64,000 nt of DNA from Apus apus (GCF_020740795.1 NC_067299.1:10484001-10548000), one strand, 5' to 3'; counted from the stretch's first letter, positions 22,641 through 36,000 are shown. Numbers and translations: made by a program. Notes: a model not told the origin generated them from the letters alone.

Positions 22641-24221
22641 AAACATCTCTGAGCCCCCGCTGCACGCCGCATGGAAAAACCTCTCTACAGCTGGTTGTGA
22701 AGGCACCAGCTTGTCCATATTTCATAAACCAAGTTGAGGAGGAATGAAATGTTAGATCCTTCTTGGGGAGCGCAGCGTTGGCGTCGTCGCAGCAGCAACA
22801 GCCCTGGTGCTCGCACGGGGCTTTTGGTGAGACCAGGTGAGGAGTTCAGCAAGTCTGCTAAAGAATCACCATGTTTACCCAGGCTGCTGGAGGCTGCTCT
22901 GGGGTTTGTGCAAGCCAGGAATGGTTTGAACTTGGCCAGGTTCTCCATAAAGGAGTCTTTCTATTCGTGTGCTGGCCGATTCTGTCAAACACACCGCAAG
23001 AACTGCAGTTGTGATCTGAGCTCCAGCTTCCTGCCTGACAGATGTCAGCAGCCCAGATCCTGACTTCATAGAAGCAATTGAGCACAGCAGCTCTGAAACT
23101 GCTTTCCCAAGAAATAGCAGCCCCTCTTAGGCTGCTGAGCCTATTACTGAGACCAACCCAAGCAAACCCACGTGCTCGACCTCTCCTCAGCCCTGGTGCA
23201 GTGTTGTCCCTCTGGATTTCTTCCTTCCCTTCTGCCCTTTGACCCAACCCTTTGTTTTCCCCTTCACAGTGGACAAACATTTTAAAAGAGCTGGTAGTTT
23301 AATTTGCCCAAGAGGCAGTGAATGTTGGGATCAGTTTCCAAATGAATGATTAAAAAACAAACGCTCTCTGAAATTGAGTTGAACAAACACTAAATATTCA
23401 GAGTCGGTGGTTGAAAGGCTTTAGGATTTAAGTCTGGGTTTTGCACTGGCAAATACATTTAATTTTTTCAGGACTATGTTGCCAGGTCCTAATCTAGAGC
23501 CAGTTTCTGGTACTTGGAGCTTTCTTTCACCGTAAGAAACAATTCCTAGTTTCAGTATTTTCTAAGCTTTTATATTTTATCTGGCTTGAAGTGAGAGAAG
23601 ACACAACAAACAGCACCAGCACAGTAGGAGCTCACGCAACGTGGTAAGATGCAAAATCCCCTGTCCCTCAGATCTCAGAGCACTGATCATTAGCTTCTTC
23701 ATGCATCCTCCTTGCTTTGTTCCAGACAAAGTCTCCAGGCTCCTTCCTAAGCACAAAAAGGCTTCCTAAGAAATAGTGAGGAAAAAATTATGCATCTTGG
23801 GGTATGTGATTGCCATTTTTGGCCATATAATTCCAGAGACCAGTTATCTCTTGGTTTAACTTAATGAGTCTCACCTTCAGTCCTGGGCCAACAAACCCAT
23901 CTTGATGGAGGCAGGTGAGATCCACAGGTTTTCCCAACACAACCCATATGCAGAATGCTCAGACTTAGTCTCATCCTTTCTGTACCAGGGAAGTCCATGG
24001 TGCTCCCCAGCCACCAACTGCAAGCTGGAAACGGCACCAGGTCTGGGGTTTCTGGATGATAGCTCAGGCTGAGGATTGAGGCTCTCTTCCCTTTATATGG
24101 TGGAGGAGAGGACTAAAATATCTCCCAATCCTAGCCAGGGTGCTTGGTGATGAAGAACTGCCCCCTTCATCATGGTTTGTCTGGTTATCAAAAGCAAGGG
24201 CTCATGGAGCACTCAGTGCAT

Positions 24222-24434
24222 TGCCAGGCACCTGGGGAAGCATTTCTTTACTGAGAAGGTGCTCAAACACTGGGACAGGCTTCCTAGAGAGGTAGTTGAT
24301 CCCTCAAGCCTGACAGGGTTTAAGAGGCATTTGAACAATTCCCTTAATAACATGTTCTAACTTGGTCAGCCCTGAAGTGGTCAAGCAATTTGGACTAGAT
24401 GATTGTTGTAGGTCCCTTCCAACTGAAACAGTCT
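24222..24434 (+). repeat. CR1-like LINE fragment, older subfamily
   Basis: The + strand reads GKHFFTEKVLKHWDRLPREV and then FKRHLNN, followed by a short 3' UTR. It differs from the other copies in wording and in ending with a pentanucleotide array in place of the TTCTATGAT terminus, so it belongs to another CR1 subfamily. Confidence 0.85.
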
Positions 24435-24493
24435 GTCCTATCCTATCCTATCCTATCCTATCCTATCCTGTCCTGTCCTGTCCTGTCCTGTCC
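24435..24493. repeat. Pentanucleotide microsatellite (TCCTA then TCCTG)
   Basis: About six TCCTA units followed by about five TCCTG units, placed exactly at the 3' end of a CR1 copy. It probably grew from the CR1 terminal repeat. Confidence 0.93.
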
Positions 24494-24497
24494 CTGA

Positions 24498-24786
24498 ATG
24501 GGACCAGTCTCTGCCACAGTGTCCAATGACAGGACAAAAGGCAATGGCCACAAACTGGAGCAGGGGAGGTTCAAGCTAAACATAAGGAAAAACTTCTTTC
24601 CTGTGAGGGTGACAGAGCCCTGGGACAGGCTGCCCAGGGGGGCTGTGGAGTCTCCTTCTCTGGAGACATTCCCGACCCATCTGGATGGCTCCTGTGGGAT
24701 CTGCTGTAGGTGACCCTGCTCTAGCAGGGGGGTTGGACTAGATGATCTTCAGAGGTCCCTTCCAACCCTGCCCACTCTGTGATTCT
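24498..24786 (+). repeat. CR1 LINE 3' fragment
   Basis: The + strand reads NDRTKGNGHKLEQGRFKLNI and then VTEPWDRLPRGAVESPSLET, followed by a 3' UTR ending CTCTGTGATTCTGTGG. It belongs to the same subfamily as the copy at 30183 (VTEPWDRLPREAVESPSLET). It sits immediately after the pentanucleotide array. Confidence 0.92.
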
Positions 24787-26283
24787 GTGGTCCCAGGCAC
24801 ACAAGACAGAGAAGCATTTAGAGGCGTCTCATGAGACATTCTGGCGCTATGGCAGCACAACCGGTGCTGTGTCAGTACAGCTGGTGCTGTGACAGTGGCA
24901 GTACAGGCAGCTGCACCCTTCCCCCACCAACAGCTTCCAGCTAATGAGTTGCTCGTTCCTGCTCTGTTTAAAATAACCTCTATGCAAGTGAACGTGGTTC
25001 TTTTCATTTCAACCCTACGCAGACACCGGGGCTGCTGGTGCGGGCCCAGGAGGTGCTGAGCAGCCCACGCGTGTGGACGTGCCAGGCCATGGGATGAGCT
25101 CCCCAAACCCTGGGTGCAGCCAATGTGAAGGATGCTCTTGCTATTCCATTCACATACCTTGCTGCACATGCAGATGAGTTCCATTTATATTCAATCAGCC
25201 TCTGCAAACAGCAATCACTCGAGAGGTTCCTCCGTGTAAGGTGCAGTGATTGCCCGTGTTCCAGCAGCACCGCTCGTCCTGCCAGCCCTGGGGGCTCAAG
25301 GCCCCTCTGTTTGAAATCCTTCACTTCAGGAGGTTTCGATGCTTTCTGTAAAATGCTCTGGGGGCTGGAATTTGTTGAGTTTGGAAAGAGCTCAGCAGCA
25401 GCCACGCTCATGGTTGAGTTCTCCTTGAGATGCCCCCGGGAGCCCCTCTTTGTCCCTGGGGCTATCCCGGGAGTCGAGGTGGTGGCTGGAGGGGACCTGA
25501 CCCATCAGCCCACATTTGCTGAAGTTCTGGTTTTGCCCTAGGATTTTTCTGTGTCCAAATTTAGAGCTGCAGAAAACCAGCTTCCGTTCTCTAAGATGTG
25601 ATGAACTTTGAAGTGTCAAAACCAGCCGTTTGGGGCCGGTCCATGCACACGCAGGGGATTTGTCCGGCACCTCCAGTGGAGCCAGAACCTTTCTGGCAGA
25701 TCCAACCCGATGGCTTCAGGACACAGGCTGAAAACCAGTGAGCTGAAGGCAGAGAGTTGAAAATTTTTATTATTTTTTTTTTTGTGAAAATAACATGATG
25801 AAAAGAAGAGCTGGAGTTTTTGCACAACTTTCAATGGTGGTCTAGGGTTTTCTTCATTCATCTAGGCTTGTAATTTTTGCTCAGACCAAGAGGTCCTCCA
25901 CCATAAGCAAGCATTGAAGGGAGCACTGCTGGATGCTGGTTTTCTTGCCCGAAACAGAGGTAGGAGACACTGCTCCCTGAGCAGTTTTGCAGCCCTGTCT
26001 CTGAGCAGTCACAGGACACTGAACATTTGCTTGCCCACCCCATCAACATCGGGGCTGACCCCACCGTTACGCTGTTGAATTGAATTCCTGTCTGTAGTGA
26101 CATGTGTGGCCATCGTGTGATTATCTCAGCTTTCTGTGGTTACATGGGGAACTGTTTCTGACAGCTTATTCTAAAGCCAGCTCTGTATGGGCAAGTGGAA
26201 ATCTAGACAGAAATTGGGGTTAAAAGGCATTTATCACAGCGTGACAGGCGGGCACTTGGCATCTTCAGTCTGAGACTTCCACA
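24787..26283. other. Intergenic unique sequence
   Basis: No exon or repeat recognised. A T-rich run lies at about 25770-25785. Confidence 0.5.
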
Positions 26284-26495
26284 CTGTTTATAGAATTCCA
26301 GACTGGTTTGGGTTGGAAGGGACCTCAAAGACCATCCAGTCCCAACCCCCCTGCATGGGCAGGGACACCTCCCACCAGCCCAGGTTGCTCCAAGCCCCAT
26401 CCAACCTGCCCTTCAACACTGCCAGGGATGGGGCAGCCACAGCTTCCCTGGGCAACCTGGGCCAGGCTCTCACCACCCTCACAGTGAAGAATTGT
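26284..26495 (-). repeat. CR1 LINE fragment, very young copy
   Basis: An antisense 3' end. From 26352 to 26481 it differs from the copy at 56732-56861 at a single base by eye, so the two were inserted recently from nearly the same source. Confidence 0.94.
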
Positions 26496-26889
26496 AACAC
26501 AGTGTGTGCTGGTGGCGCTTCTAGTGGATTTATCATCTTGCCTGTTGGGGAGGTGATGGTGGTGCAGGACATTTATTCATTACAAATGCTATCATAGGTA
26601 AAAAGAAATGGCTTTCAGCCGTTCCTTGCCCAGATCTCTTTTTTCCTAGCAGTTCCTTAATTGTATCTCCTCCTTTCTTTCCCCTTCTTCCCCCCAAGAT
26701 TTCTCCTAGCCATAGAAGGTGGCATGAAAGCATCCCATCTCCTCCCTAGACATCCTCTTTTCTGAGAACAGACCAAGAATGGTAATTTCTGTTTCAGTAA
26801 GTTGCAAAAAAGTAGAAGTTTGGAGACTGGTGTGTAGCTTTCAGCAACTTCCAGGCTAGCAGCAGCGATGAACATCTGCTGTAATTACT

Positions 26890-27135
26890 TTCTTTAGAAC
26901 TGAACAAAAGGGCTCATAATTTTGGTGGTAAGAAGAATAAATGAGAAGAGATCTGGAAGATACTCTTGGTGAATTTTTTAATTAAAATGTTTTTGATTTT
27001 TGAGACACTCTAAAAGAAGCAATTAAAGCAAGATAATATTAGTCTATACTTCCACGGGAAAACCTTGCCAGGATTAACTAGCTTGTACCAAATAAATTGC
27101 TGCCTCTGGATTAGCAAATGTTTTCTGTAGATGTT
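26890..27135. other. AT-rich block, possible conserved element
   Basis: Repeat-free, with TTTTTTAATTAAAATG (about 26974), AAGCAATTAAAGC (about 27017) and ATGTTAATCAGG (27132). Composition only. Confidence 0.28.
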
Positions 27136-29430
27136 AATCAGGAAGGAGGGCTCCTAAAGAGAGTGAGATTGCAGCAGCAGAACCTGCCTGCAGGAGCATG
27201 AGCAGATTGTGCCTACCTGCAGGGAAGCATTGTGTCTAACCAAGGACACAGTCTGTGGGGGGTTTGGAGCTTGAGGAGACCACTGATGGTGAGAGGTTTT
27301 AGATGGGACCAGGCCTGAATTTCCTTCAGGGTAAGGAAAGTCTCATTTCTGCAGTGTTTGTATTGCAGTAATTCAATCTGAGGCCTTGGCCAGACTCCAT
27401 TTAAACAGAGCAATGAGCCAGGGTGTGAAATACTGTGCTGTGTGGTGACCTAATCCAAATCCCACTAAGTCTGGGAATGTTTCCACCAACTCCCTGGGAT
27501 CTGGATTAGCCCCGTGCAGTCATTCCTGCTCCTGTGGCAGCTGGTACCCAAATCCTCCTGTTGGGGCTTGGCTGAAGGATGGGTCTCTAGGGTGGTGACC
27601 TCCACCTGCATGTCTCTGGTGAATGGGGAGCATTAGCTGAGCAGGCTTTGGTGGAACTGGAGCAGTGCTCACGTGCGTGGGCTCTTTACGGCGGGATAAA
27701 GCAGTTGGGGCTCATCCCAAGTGGGGTGTGATTTTCTCTTTCAAGTGTGTTTTCTCCCGGTGAAAGTTTGTTTTTCTCCCACCAGTCTTGTACTCACCTG
27801 TCCAGCACAGAGCTCCTCCTTGCCCAGGGCTGGTGGGCAGGCAGGATGTGTGCTGACAATGACTCCAAGCAAATTGCCATTTACGAACAGTTCCGGAACA
27901 CAACGTGCAAACCTGTGGTTTCCTTGAGGACATTGGACACCAGGATCTGCATGAGATCTGCTTTCAAAGGAGACCTCAGTGCTGTAGGTAGGTTTCTCCT
28001 TCCAGCAGTGAATTTCTTCGATTACTCATTCATTCCTGTGATAAACATCTAGAAACTCCCACAACACGTTTGATTCATTCCTGTGATGAATTCAGGTTCA
28101 TTCCAAAGCCATTCATGAAAACACTCTCCAGTTCCATAACCTAAGAGGTCAACTAGAATGCACAGGATCTGTTGTTTTTTTTTAAACTATTAGCTCACAA
28201 GTTTTGTAAACACGAGTTTTCTGCACCACTTGCTTTTCAGTGATAATCCAGGCATGGATATTTGCTCATGCTGAAAGTTGTGATGGTTCCAGGAAAAAGG
28301 AGCAGTATCTGAGCTGCCAGGCAGTTGTCCAAATGGCTGCAATTAATAAATAATGTGAGCCCATGAAACAGAGTATGAGATATATATATATATCATTGTC
28401 TGGGGAAAACCACTCATTTTGTTTCAGAGTCTAAATGGAAGGATCAGAAAAGCTGTTTTTGCAAAAATGGTCAAGTCTGGGGAAAGCATTCCAGCTCCTT
28501 TCCAAGCAGAAGGCTGAGGTGGTACTTTGCTCATGGGCACTGTGGGAGCTTTGGGGATTGCACTGGTTGTCCCAGCGGTCCTACCAGTGTGACGTGGGCC
28601 CACCTGGGGGAAGATGACTTGCCTACATCAGCTATTTCCTTTTAAGTTTTAATTTAGGCACCACTACAAGCAATTTTGGGGACAATCGTTAACCTCATCC
28701 TGATCTTCTCCAGCCAAATGACTTGCAGGGCACGGTGCGTTGGTAGCTGTGGAGAATGGTCTACAGTGAAACAACCTGGATTGGCTAAGGGAGCAGCTGC
28801 TCTTCAGGACACATGAGCATAGTTTAGCCTCACACAGCAGCTGTCACAGTGCTTTGGCAGCAGTGCTTTGGAGCTTTGGCAGGAGAAGAGACAGGATTCA
28901 AACCTGTGGTCAGCATCCTCTTCCCAGCAGCATCGGGCTGGATCCAAGCCCAGCTGAGCTCAGGGAAACAGGCTCTGACCCTCTGGGAGGCGTAAGAAAA
29001 GGAGAGGGGTGAGTTTTTAAGCAAGTGCCATGAAAGGGCACGTGGCATGATCTGACCTTTCTCTTTGAGATCTGCACGTGGTGCCCACCAACCACACCAA
29101 CTGTGGCTCCAAAGCCACTTCCAGAGGAGAAGTTCAGTTCCTCTCTTTGGCACCACCACGAGCCCTGTGCATCTGTGTCACTCCTGAACTGCTGCTCCCA
29201 GCTCTGAACAGCCAAGGCATCTATTCAGCCAGGAGCTCTTCCTGGAGTAGAAGTCTTTAAAATATGTAAATCTATTTTCAAAGCAAAATTAAAAAAAACC
29301 CCACACTTTGATGGATCCCTCAGAAGCAAGAAGGGCAAACCTAGCTTTTTTTTTCTCTTGTAGTTGGGCACGAATAAATATCAACAACAGCTTCAACATG
29401 AGGAAAAAAGAAACTTCATCCCTCATCAAA
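27136..29430. other. Intergenic sequence upstream of the CALN1 3' end
   Basis: Unique sequence without CR1. An exon-like open stretch ends in a GTAGGT donor at 27987 (described in the findings), and a short TA run lies at 28380-28394. Nothing else is supported. Confidence 0.45.
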
Positions 29431-29450
29431 AGGAAAAAAAAAAAAAAAAA
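29431..29450. repeat. Poly(A) run on +, poly(U) on the CALN1 strand
   Basis: About 17 A after AGG. In CALN1 orientation it is a U-rich tract 10-30 bases after an AATAAA signal, where a downstream cleavage element is expected. Confidence 0.85.
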
Positions 29451-29458
29451 GAAACCCC

Positions 29459-29464
29459 TTTATT
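29459..29464 (-). terminator. CALN1: Candidate distal poly(A) signal for CALN1
   Basis: TTTATT on + is AATAAA in the CALN1 direction. It is followed by a poly(U) tract, and the AT-rich sequence upstream (29465-29850) resembles the end of a long 3' UTR. Other minus-strand AATAAA words occur near 29618, 29690, 33410, 33440, 33560 and 36580, so alternative ends are likely. Confidence 0.4.
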
Positions 29465-30182
29465 TCTATTGCATAAATAATGGTAAAATTAAAATCTTTT
29501 TATACAGATTATATATTTACAGGAGTGTTTGGTTAGAGGAAACAGCCGATACATATGGCAGTTGGTTTTCCTTTATACACATCTTTATACACTTGGGTAA
29601 CTTGCAATAACATAGGATTTATTTAAGTTGCATGCCAAGTTAATTTATATTAATATTTACAGTATTTTGTACAAAGGTTGCTCATGTTTTTATTTTTTAT
29701 TATTTTTTTTTTTACCATTATGCTGCTGACTCTGTGAGTTGTTGTCTTTAATTAAAATGCCATGTCTCTTGCTGACAAGCAATAAAAAAAAAAAGGTCAG
29801 TTTTTAACATTAAACAATAAATAAATGTCAATTTAACAATGAGGCCATGTAAACTGTCTGGAAAACAATGAGGGGTGAAATGATGACAAAAAGGAGATGC
29901 AAGAACTTCCTAGAGATGAATCAGGAGGCATCGATTACTTGGATCCCAGTATGGATTAAATGGCAACAGGCTGGATTCTGGGTTTATTCCAGTTTAAGCC
30001 AATTAACTCTAATGAGTTAGTTCTGATTTACCCTGGAGTCCGAGAGGAACTTCATCTCTGTTCCTCCTCCCTCCCCCAATAAACATTTGAGAAGACAAGA
30101 GCTGCTGCATGAAGCTGGAATAACTTTGGCTCCTCTGAAAGAGATGGTAGGAAATGTAACATTGTCCTTGGGTTGGCACCAC

Positions 30183-30465
30183 ATGAGTGTTTAGGACGAG
30201 GGGCAATGGATTCAAACTGGAGCCCAGGAAGTTCCACCTCAAGATGAGGAAGAACTTCTTTCCTGTGAAGGTGACAGAGCCCTGGGACAGGCTGCCCAGA
30301 GAGGCTGTGGAGTCTCCTTCTCTGGAGACTTTCCAGACCTGTCTGGATGCCTTTCTGAGTGACCTGCCCTGGTTTTGGTCCTGCTCTGGCAGGGGGGTTG
30401 GACTTGATCTTTGGAGGTCCCTTCTAATCCCTGACATCCTGTGGTTCTGTGACTCTGTGAGTGTA
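30183..30465 (+). repeat. CR1 LINE 3' fragment
   Basis: The + strand reads RTRGNGFKLEPRKFHLKMRK and then VTEPWDRLPREAVESPSLET, followed by a 3' UTR ending GGTTCTGTGACTCTGTGA. If the CALN1 3' UTR reaches 29.45 kb, this copy lies in it in antisense orientation. Confidence 0.93.
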
Positions 30466-33017
30466 GAGATGTGTGACTGAAGGTTGATGTTCAACAGCCA
30501 CCCCAGCCTGATGCTGTGAACACATTGGCTTTATGGTTTGGTTTCAGGGCTGCTCAGAAGAGAGACCAGACCTGCCTGAGTGCTGGTGAGACCAGATGGG
30601 TAGCTACTAGAGCAAGCTCAACAGCTTCAGAGAGGATGGTCAGATATCTGCTGGTTGCCTGATGAAGAGAAGATAAATTGTGGAGCTCACCTAAAAATGC
30701 CATTGCTGGAAGCTGCTCATCTGTGATGCTGGCAAAGGCTGGTCAGGAGAAGCTGCAGACAATAATTGGCTGGAAAATGGCAATTTCATTCATTTAATAA
30801 TGCTCCTCAAGGCTACAAAATATTTAGGTCTATCCTAGCAGAAGAAAAAAACAACCCCAAAACCCTACAGGATTTTCATCATCAAAGTCTCAAGTACTGC
30901 TCTTCAGCCCCAGAGGACCTCCTTTTTTGTCCTTTCTCCCTCCTCTCCTTGCTTCTGGAGCTGAAATTCTTTCCTAATGAAATTCTTTCCTAATGAAATG
31001 GCCAAATTGAGGGAGTTTTTCAGACTTTTGCCACTGGAGAGGTAGGAGTGGAGTGCTCTTCCAAAGGAAAGGTTGTGTCAGATTGTCTGCCCGTCTTGCT
31101 CCTGCAGTTCCAAGAGCTGCCTAAAACACCCTGCTTGAACTGGAGGAAAAACAAGACCCAGTCCTGATAACAACCAACAACAGAGAGATATGAAAATGCT
31201 GGGAGCCTTTTCTTTCCTTGTATTAAATTCTTTTGAAAGTAGGAGGGTTTCAGTGGTGCCAAGGAAATGGGATTGCACTGTCAGAACACAGGACAGGAAA
31301 ATAATCAATTGAAACCCAGCAAGTTCTGTACATCTTCATCTGTGGAGTGCAAGTAGGATTCACAGCCAAGAAAAGAAGATGCTTCATCAGATTCTCATTT
31401 TAGAGGAGTTGCTGTTTTTTTTTTCTTTTTTCTTCTTTGAAGTAGTCATCCATAAAGCAGAAACTCAATAATTTATTACACAGGTGGATAAAATAGTGAT
31501 CTTAATGTATTCCTCCTACTGCTTGTCTTCCTTGCAGACCTCACCCTGCCTGGGGACTGTGCAACCTCCTGCCTCGTGCCATGACAGCCCTTCCCAGTGC
31601 CCATGGCAAGGGGAAAGGGGCGGGGGGGGGTGGGGGGGGAAGAAGGGTCTTTTGGTACCAGGAACCTCACAAAGCCATGTGTCATCTTGAGCAGAGCCAG
31701 CACTGGACCTGGGATGGCCATCACAGTCCTCTGGGTGCCCTGGGAGACATCCTGGTCTTCTGCAGCAGGCAGAAAGATGCAGAGTGGTTTGTTTGTGAGA
31801 GAATATTCCTGTGCTTTCCATGGAAAAAGGTGTTTTCCAGTAGGTACTTTGCTCATCCCAGTCTGTCAGACTTCAGCCACCCAGAGTAGCATCCTTGGGA
31901 ATGCTTTCTGCCTTTTCTTGATTTGCTTCCTGTTCTGTTGCTTATGGAAGGACCAAAAAGCCCCATTTACTTCCCCTCAGCTTAAGGGGGTGGGTATCTA
32001 TGGCCATGTCCTTTATCAAGCTGCTGGAAGTCTCCCCTGTAAAGCAACTCCCATCCAGCCCTACCAGTGCACCACGTCCAGCATGAGAGGTCTCAGTAAC
32101 CAACAGTCTGCTTGAAATCTCTCCAGATCAGCAGGCTGATAAGCAGACCCAAAGACTCAGCTCTGGCTCACCCAGGAGCAGGGACAGGCAGCTGGGTCTC
32201 CTGCCACCTCTCACCCTTCTCCTCACAGGTGACCCTTGTCCTGGGGGGTCTGTGAGGACCTTCAGGAGGACATGGTGTCTGCTAACAGTAACTGGCCCAT
32301 TTGTGGGTACCCATCAAATATGAATACAAATGACTTTTCCCTGCTCAGCTCTCTTTTGTCCTATATAACCTACAGCAGTTTGAGGAGCAAGTTCTCCCTA
32401 ACAAAGCCAAGTGTTCCCAGTCACCCACCCTGTTTAATTCTTGAAGTTACTGTTGACATTGCACCTGACGGACTTGTTGAGAGCTTCAGGCCCTGATGAA
32501 GTCCTTGGGTGGCATGGGCCTGATCTCCAAGGTCATCCCACCACCATGCTGTGCTTGTCCTGCCTGGTAACTCCTCAGCTGTGGCTTTCTTCATGGCTGA
32601 TGGCATAGTATGGCTTTGGACCTGCTGGCTAAGCAGCTTGTGCTTGAATTCACTTCTCCATGGCCTCTGAAATATTTTGGCATGCCTCGTGCCTGCCATC
32701 CCCTGGCTGGCTTCTCCAGGAGCAGATGCCTGAAAATCAGGATGTGCCTTCAAAGTGAAAGGCCAGGGTCCGTGGTTCCCAGCCGTGCAGCCTGGTGCCT
32801 TGCAGGAGCAGCCACCCAGACCCTTCCCATCCGAGATCAGCCCTCCCTGGGAAGGATCAGCCCAAAGTGTCCTCACCAAGCCCAGCCCAGCCTGGCTGGA
32901 GCAGCCCTTGCACTGCTTCCACTTGCTCCCAAACCAAACCAAAGCCTCTCTCCAGCTCAGACACCCACATCCACCTCCAGCCCTTCCCTGCACGTCGATC
33001 GATTGAATCGCCCCACT

Positions 33018-33039
33018 TGTGTGTGTGTGTGTGTGTGTG
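33018..33039. repeat. (TG)n microsatellite
   Basis: About eleven uninterrupted TG units. Confidence 0.9.
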
Positions 33040-36000
33040 GCTAAGCCAAGGGAGCTGCCTTTGGGTGCTCACAATGAGCTCATCACTTGCTCACCCACCA
33101 GCTGATGCCTGTCCTGGGCAGCTGGGAGCTGCTGGTCCATCCCTGCTCCATCTGCACGTGCCGCGTGTGGCTGCGACGTGGGGCCACACGTGTCCCCAGC
33201 AGCCGGGGTTGCCACAGCAACAGCCTCTCCTGCAGAACTGCAGCCCTGAAAAGACACTTCAGTTCTCATGGAACTGGCAAGAGCATAAGTTTAGTGCTTT
33301 TTCTGACAGCTCTACCTAGCACTGCTGCAGTCTGGGTATTATATTTTTTTAAGTATGTTAATTAGCACTTAAATAGTTCTGGGTTTTTTTTGTGTGTGTG
33401 TTTTATTATTTTTTTCCTAAAGTAGGGGATGTGGGGTTTTTTATTTTATGTCTTTGATTCTTCTACTTTCTTCCCCCTAAGCTTTTGCCATCAGGCTCCA
33501 ATCAAAATTTTGCTGCTCTATTTTTAACTGTCTGTAAAAGCAACAAAAAGCCCCCCATTTATTTTTTTCCCCTCTTCTCGTGTAGAATTAAAAAAGAAAA
33601 AGAAAGGAAAAAAAAAGAAGATAAATGGATGTTACATAAATGGAGCCAGGGAGGTAGGTAAGAGACACAGGTCCAATGGTGCTGGCTAGGAAGGATGGGA
33701 GGGCTTGGCACAAAAGGTTGTGGGGAGAGGAAAAGATGAAGTGGCTTGGCCTGATCCTTCCTGCACTGCCTTCAGCTACCAGAAAAGTCTGGCTGATTAA
33801 AGAAGGGATCTCCCCAAGACACCTTCTGGTGGTGAAAGGCTGCTCTAGGAAGGAAGAGGAGACCTCTGGCAAGACACGACACTGATTCATGATGGACAAA
33901 TTGGGTTCCCTACAGAAAAAGCAAACCCCAACCCCCCCCCTAAATCCTGTACCCAGTAAAGTCAGTGGTGAGTTCTGCAATGAACTCTCCTGACCCCAGG
34001 CTATGGCTTTTACCCATATGTTAATTATAGGTTTGGTTTTACAAATGGAGCTTCAAGGAGAACTGAAAAATGGGTGTATTTACAGAGGTTTTTATGGAGC
34101 ATGCATGTAGCAATTATGGAGCCTTCCAGAGAGCTTAGAGGACTCATCTCATCTGGAAGGCAGCTGTGAGCACTGGAGTCTGCCTGGCATCACCTGGCAG
34201 ACGAGTGAGAAGAACATGGAGAAATGCCTGGTCTGTGTGTGGTGGCTGGTGCTTCTGGGCTCCCAGAGGAGGCATTGCTCTGCCCCGTGTCCCTGCCATC
34301 AATGAGTGGGGCTGGTGGGTCAGTGCCCCTCTTTCCACTCCATCTCCACCTGCCCCTGCTGCCTGTGTTCACACCAGCACAGTCCCAAAGGGAAAAAAAA
34401 ATAAAGAAATCTTTATAAGAATTACCCAGTGGCAATAACATTGCATTATTTCCCCCCCCACCTCTGCCACCTTTCCACATGCCTCTGAGACCTAATAATG
34501 TGGAGGACAGTTCCCTTAAAATGATCTCAAAGCTCATTATCTGCAATGTGCAGAGCAGGGGGTGCTGGGAGCGTGTCCTGCCCCCTCAAGCAGTGCCCAT
34601 CCCATGCTCAGAGCTTGCCCAAGCTCTTCCCCTGGTGGTTTGAAGTCTGCTGCTGCCCCACAGCAAACACAAATCTCTCCACCTTCTGGGAGATGTAGCA
34701 ATTTTTTTTTTTTTTTTGGTGGGATATTTTGCAGTTGACCTCTGTCAGTCACAGCAGAACAGAAATACAGAAGTGTGTGTGAAAGGCAGAAAAACAACCA
34801 ACTTGGCTGCTCTGGAGAAGACAGCTGTCGACTGTGGTGGTGGTGGAAGAGAGGGCACCAGGAAAAGGGCAACGACGTGGAAGTGGGAGACCCAAGACAC
34901 ACATCTAAAGGCAGCATCCAGAGACGGGTGATGGGAGACGGAACAACGAGAAGGACCTTTTCAAAGCGGGCTACTAAACAAGACATGGTTAAACGTTACC
35001 CATCCAACTTGTAATCAAAGAAAGACCTGAAACCAGTCTTTGAGAAGGACCCAGGCTGAGGCTGCTGTGTGGGTCGAGGGAAGCCTGTGGGTGGCAATGC
35101 CTTGGGGAGCCATCCTGCTGCTCTCATGACACAGGAGACAGTTATCTACATTTACAGGAGCAACATCTGACTATTCCTTGGTGTTTCTGGAGCTTGTCCA
35201 GCCAGCAGGATGAAGCCACCCCTGGCTCCAACACCCAGATGCCTCCGTGGACCTCCCCAGGAGCACTCCCTGTGCTGGCTTCACGAGCAGCAGCTGGCAA
35301 ACCTCTCCCAGGAGGGCAAGGAAACCAGATCTCCCCTGAGGTGACACGTAGGCGCACGGTTCATCCGAAGGTAAATGCAAGGATCTGTGTCAAGTTTAAA
35401 AGGAAAAAAGCTTTCAAGTGGAAGCCTGTCTCCAGGCTCACCCAGTCCTTGCACTTTCTGTGGGATGTGTTGTGTCTCTAGTCCGCATGGCTGCATCTTC
35501 TCCTTGCTGCTCATTCAGATCCCTCCCAGGAACCACAACAAACTCTGGCAGGATCTGAGAGTCCGACACGCTACGTAACGTACGGTGCTGTGCTCTGGTT
35601 TGGTTCCTCCCCCTCTTGCTGCAGTTTTGCTTTTCAGCTTGCCCGCCTCGGAGCCTGCCCGTGGGATGATGGTGGTGGTGAGATGGCTACTGGGAGGGAC
35701 TGGAGCAGCTGGCTGGTCAAAACCACACACTGCCACGGAGGCAAAACCAAAACCCCTTCCACGAGAAGGTGTCTGACATGGAGGTTTCACTGCAGGTTAC
35801 AACCAGGGCGTAGGAAAAGAAATCAACAAAAGTTGAGCAGGCAAGACGAGGGGAGGAAACCTCTTTTGGCACTTTCCTCATGATTTTCATCTCAGATGAG
35901 GTTATTGAAGACCAATATAGAAGAAGGGCAAAACTGCTGGGAAGCAAATGCTGTTGAATATGCAGATGGGACCGAATAGAAGGAGTTTTACTTGGCGCTG

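Larger units (their letters stand above)
17666..24221. other. Long intergenic stretch without recognised repeats
   Basis: About 6.5 kb with no CR1 copy, unusual for this window. It contains a strongly AT-rich block at 20690-21190 and a small CpG cluster at 22540-22640. Otherwise it shows no exon, RNA gene or mobile element. Confidence 0.5.

Noticed and set aside
29785..29822. AATAAA words on + as the end of GALNT17
   Set aside because: They are 25 kb after the GALNT17 stop codon, and the minus-strand signal nearby fits CALN1 better.
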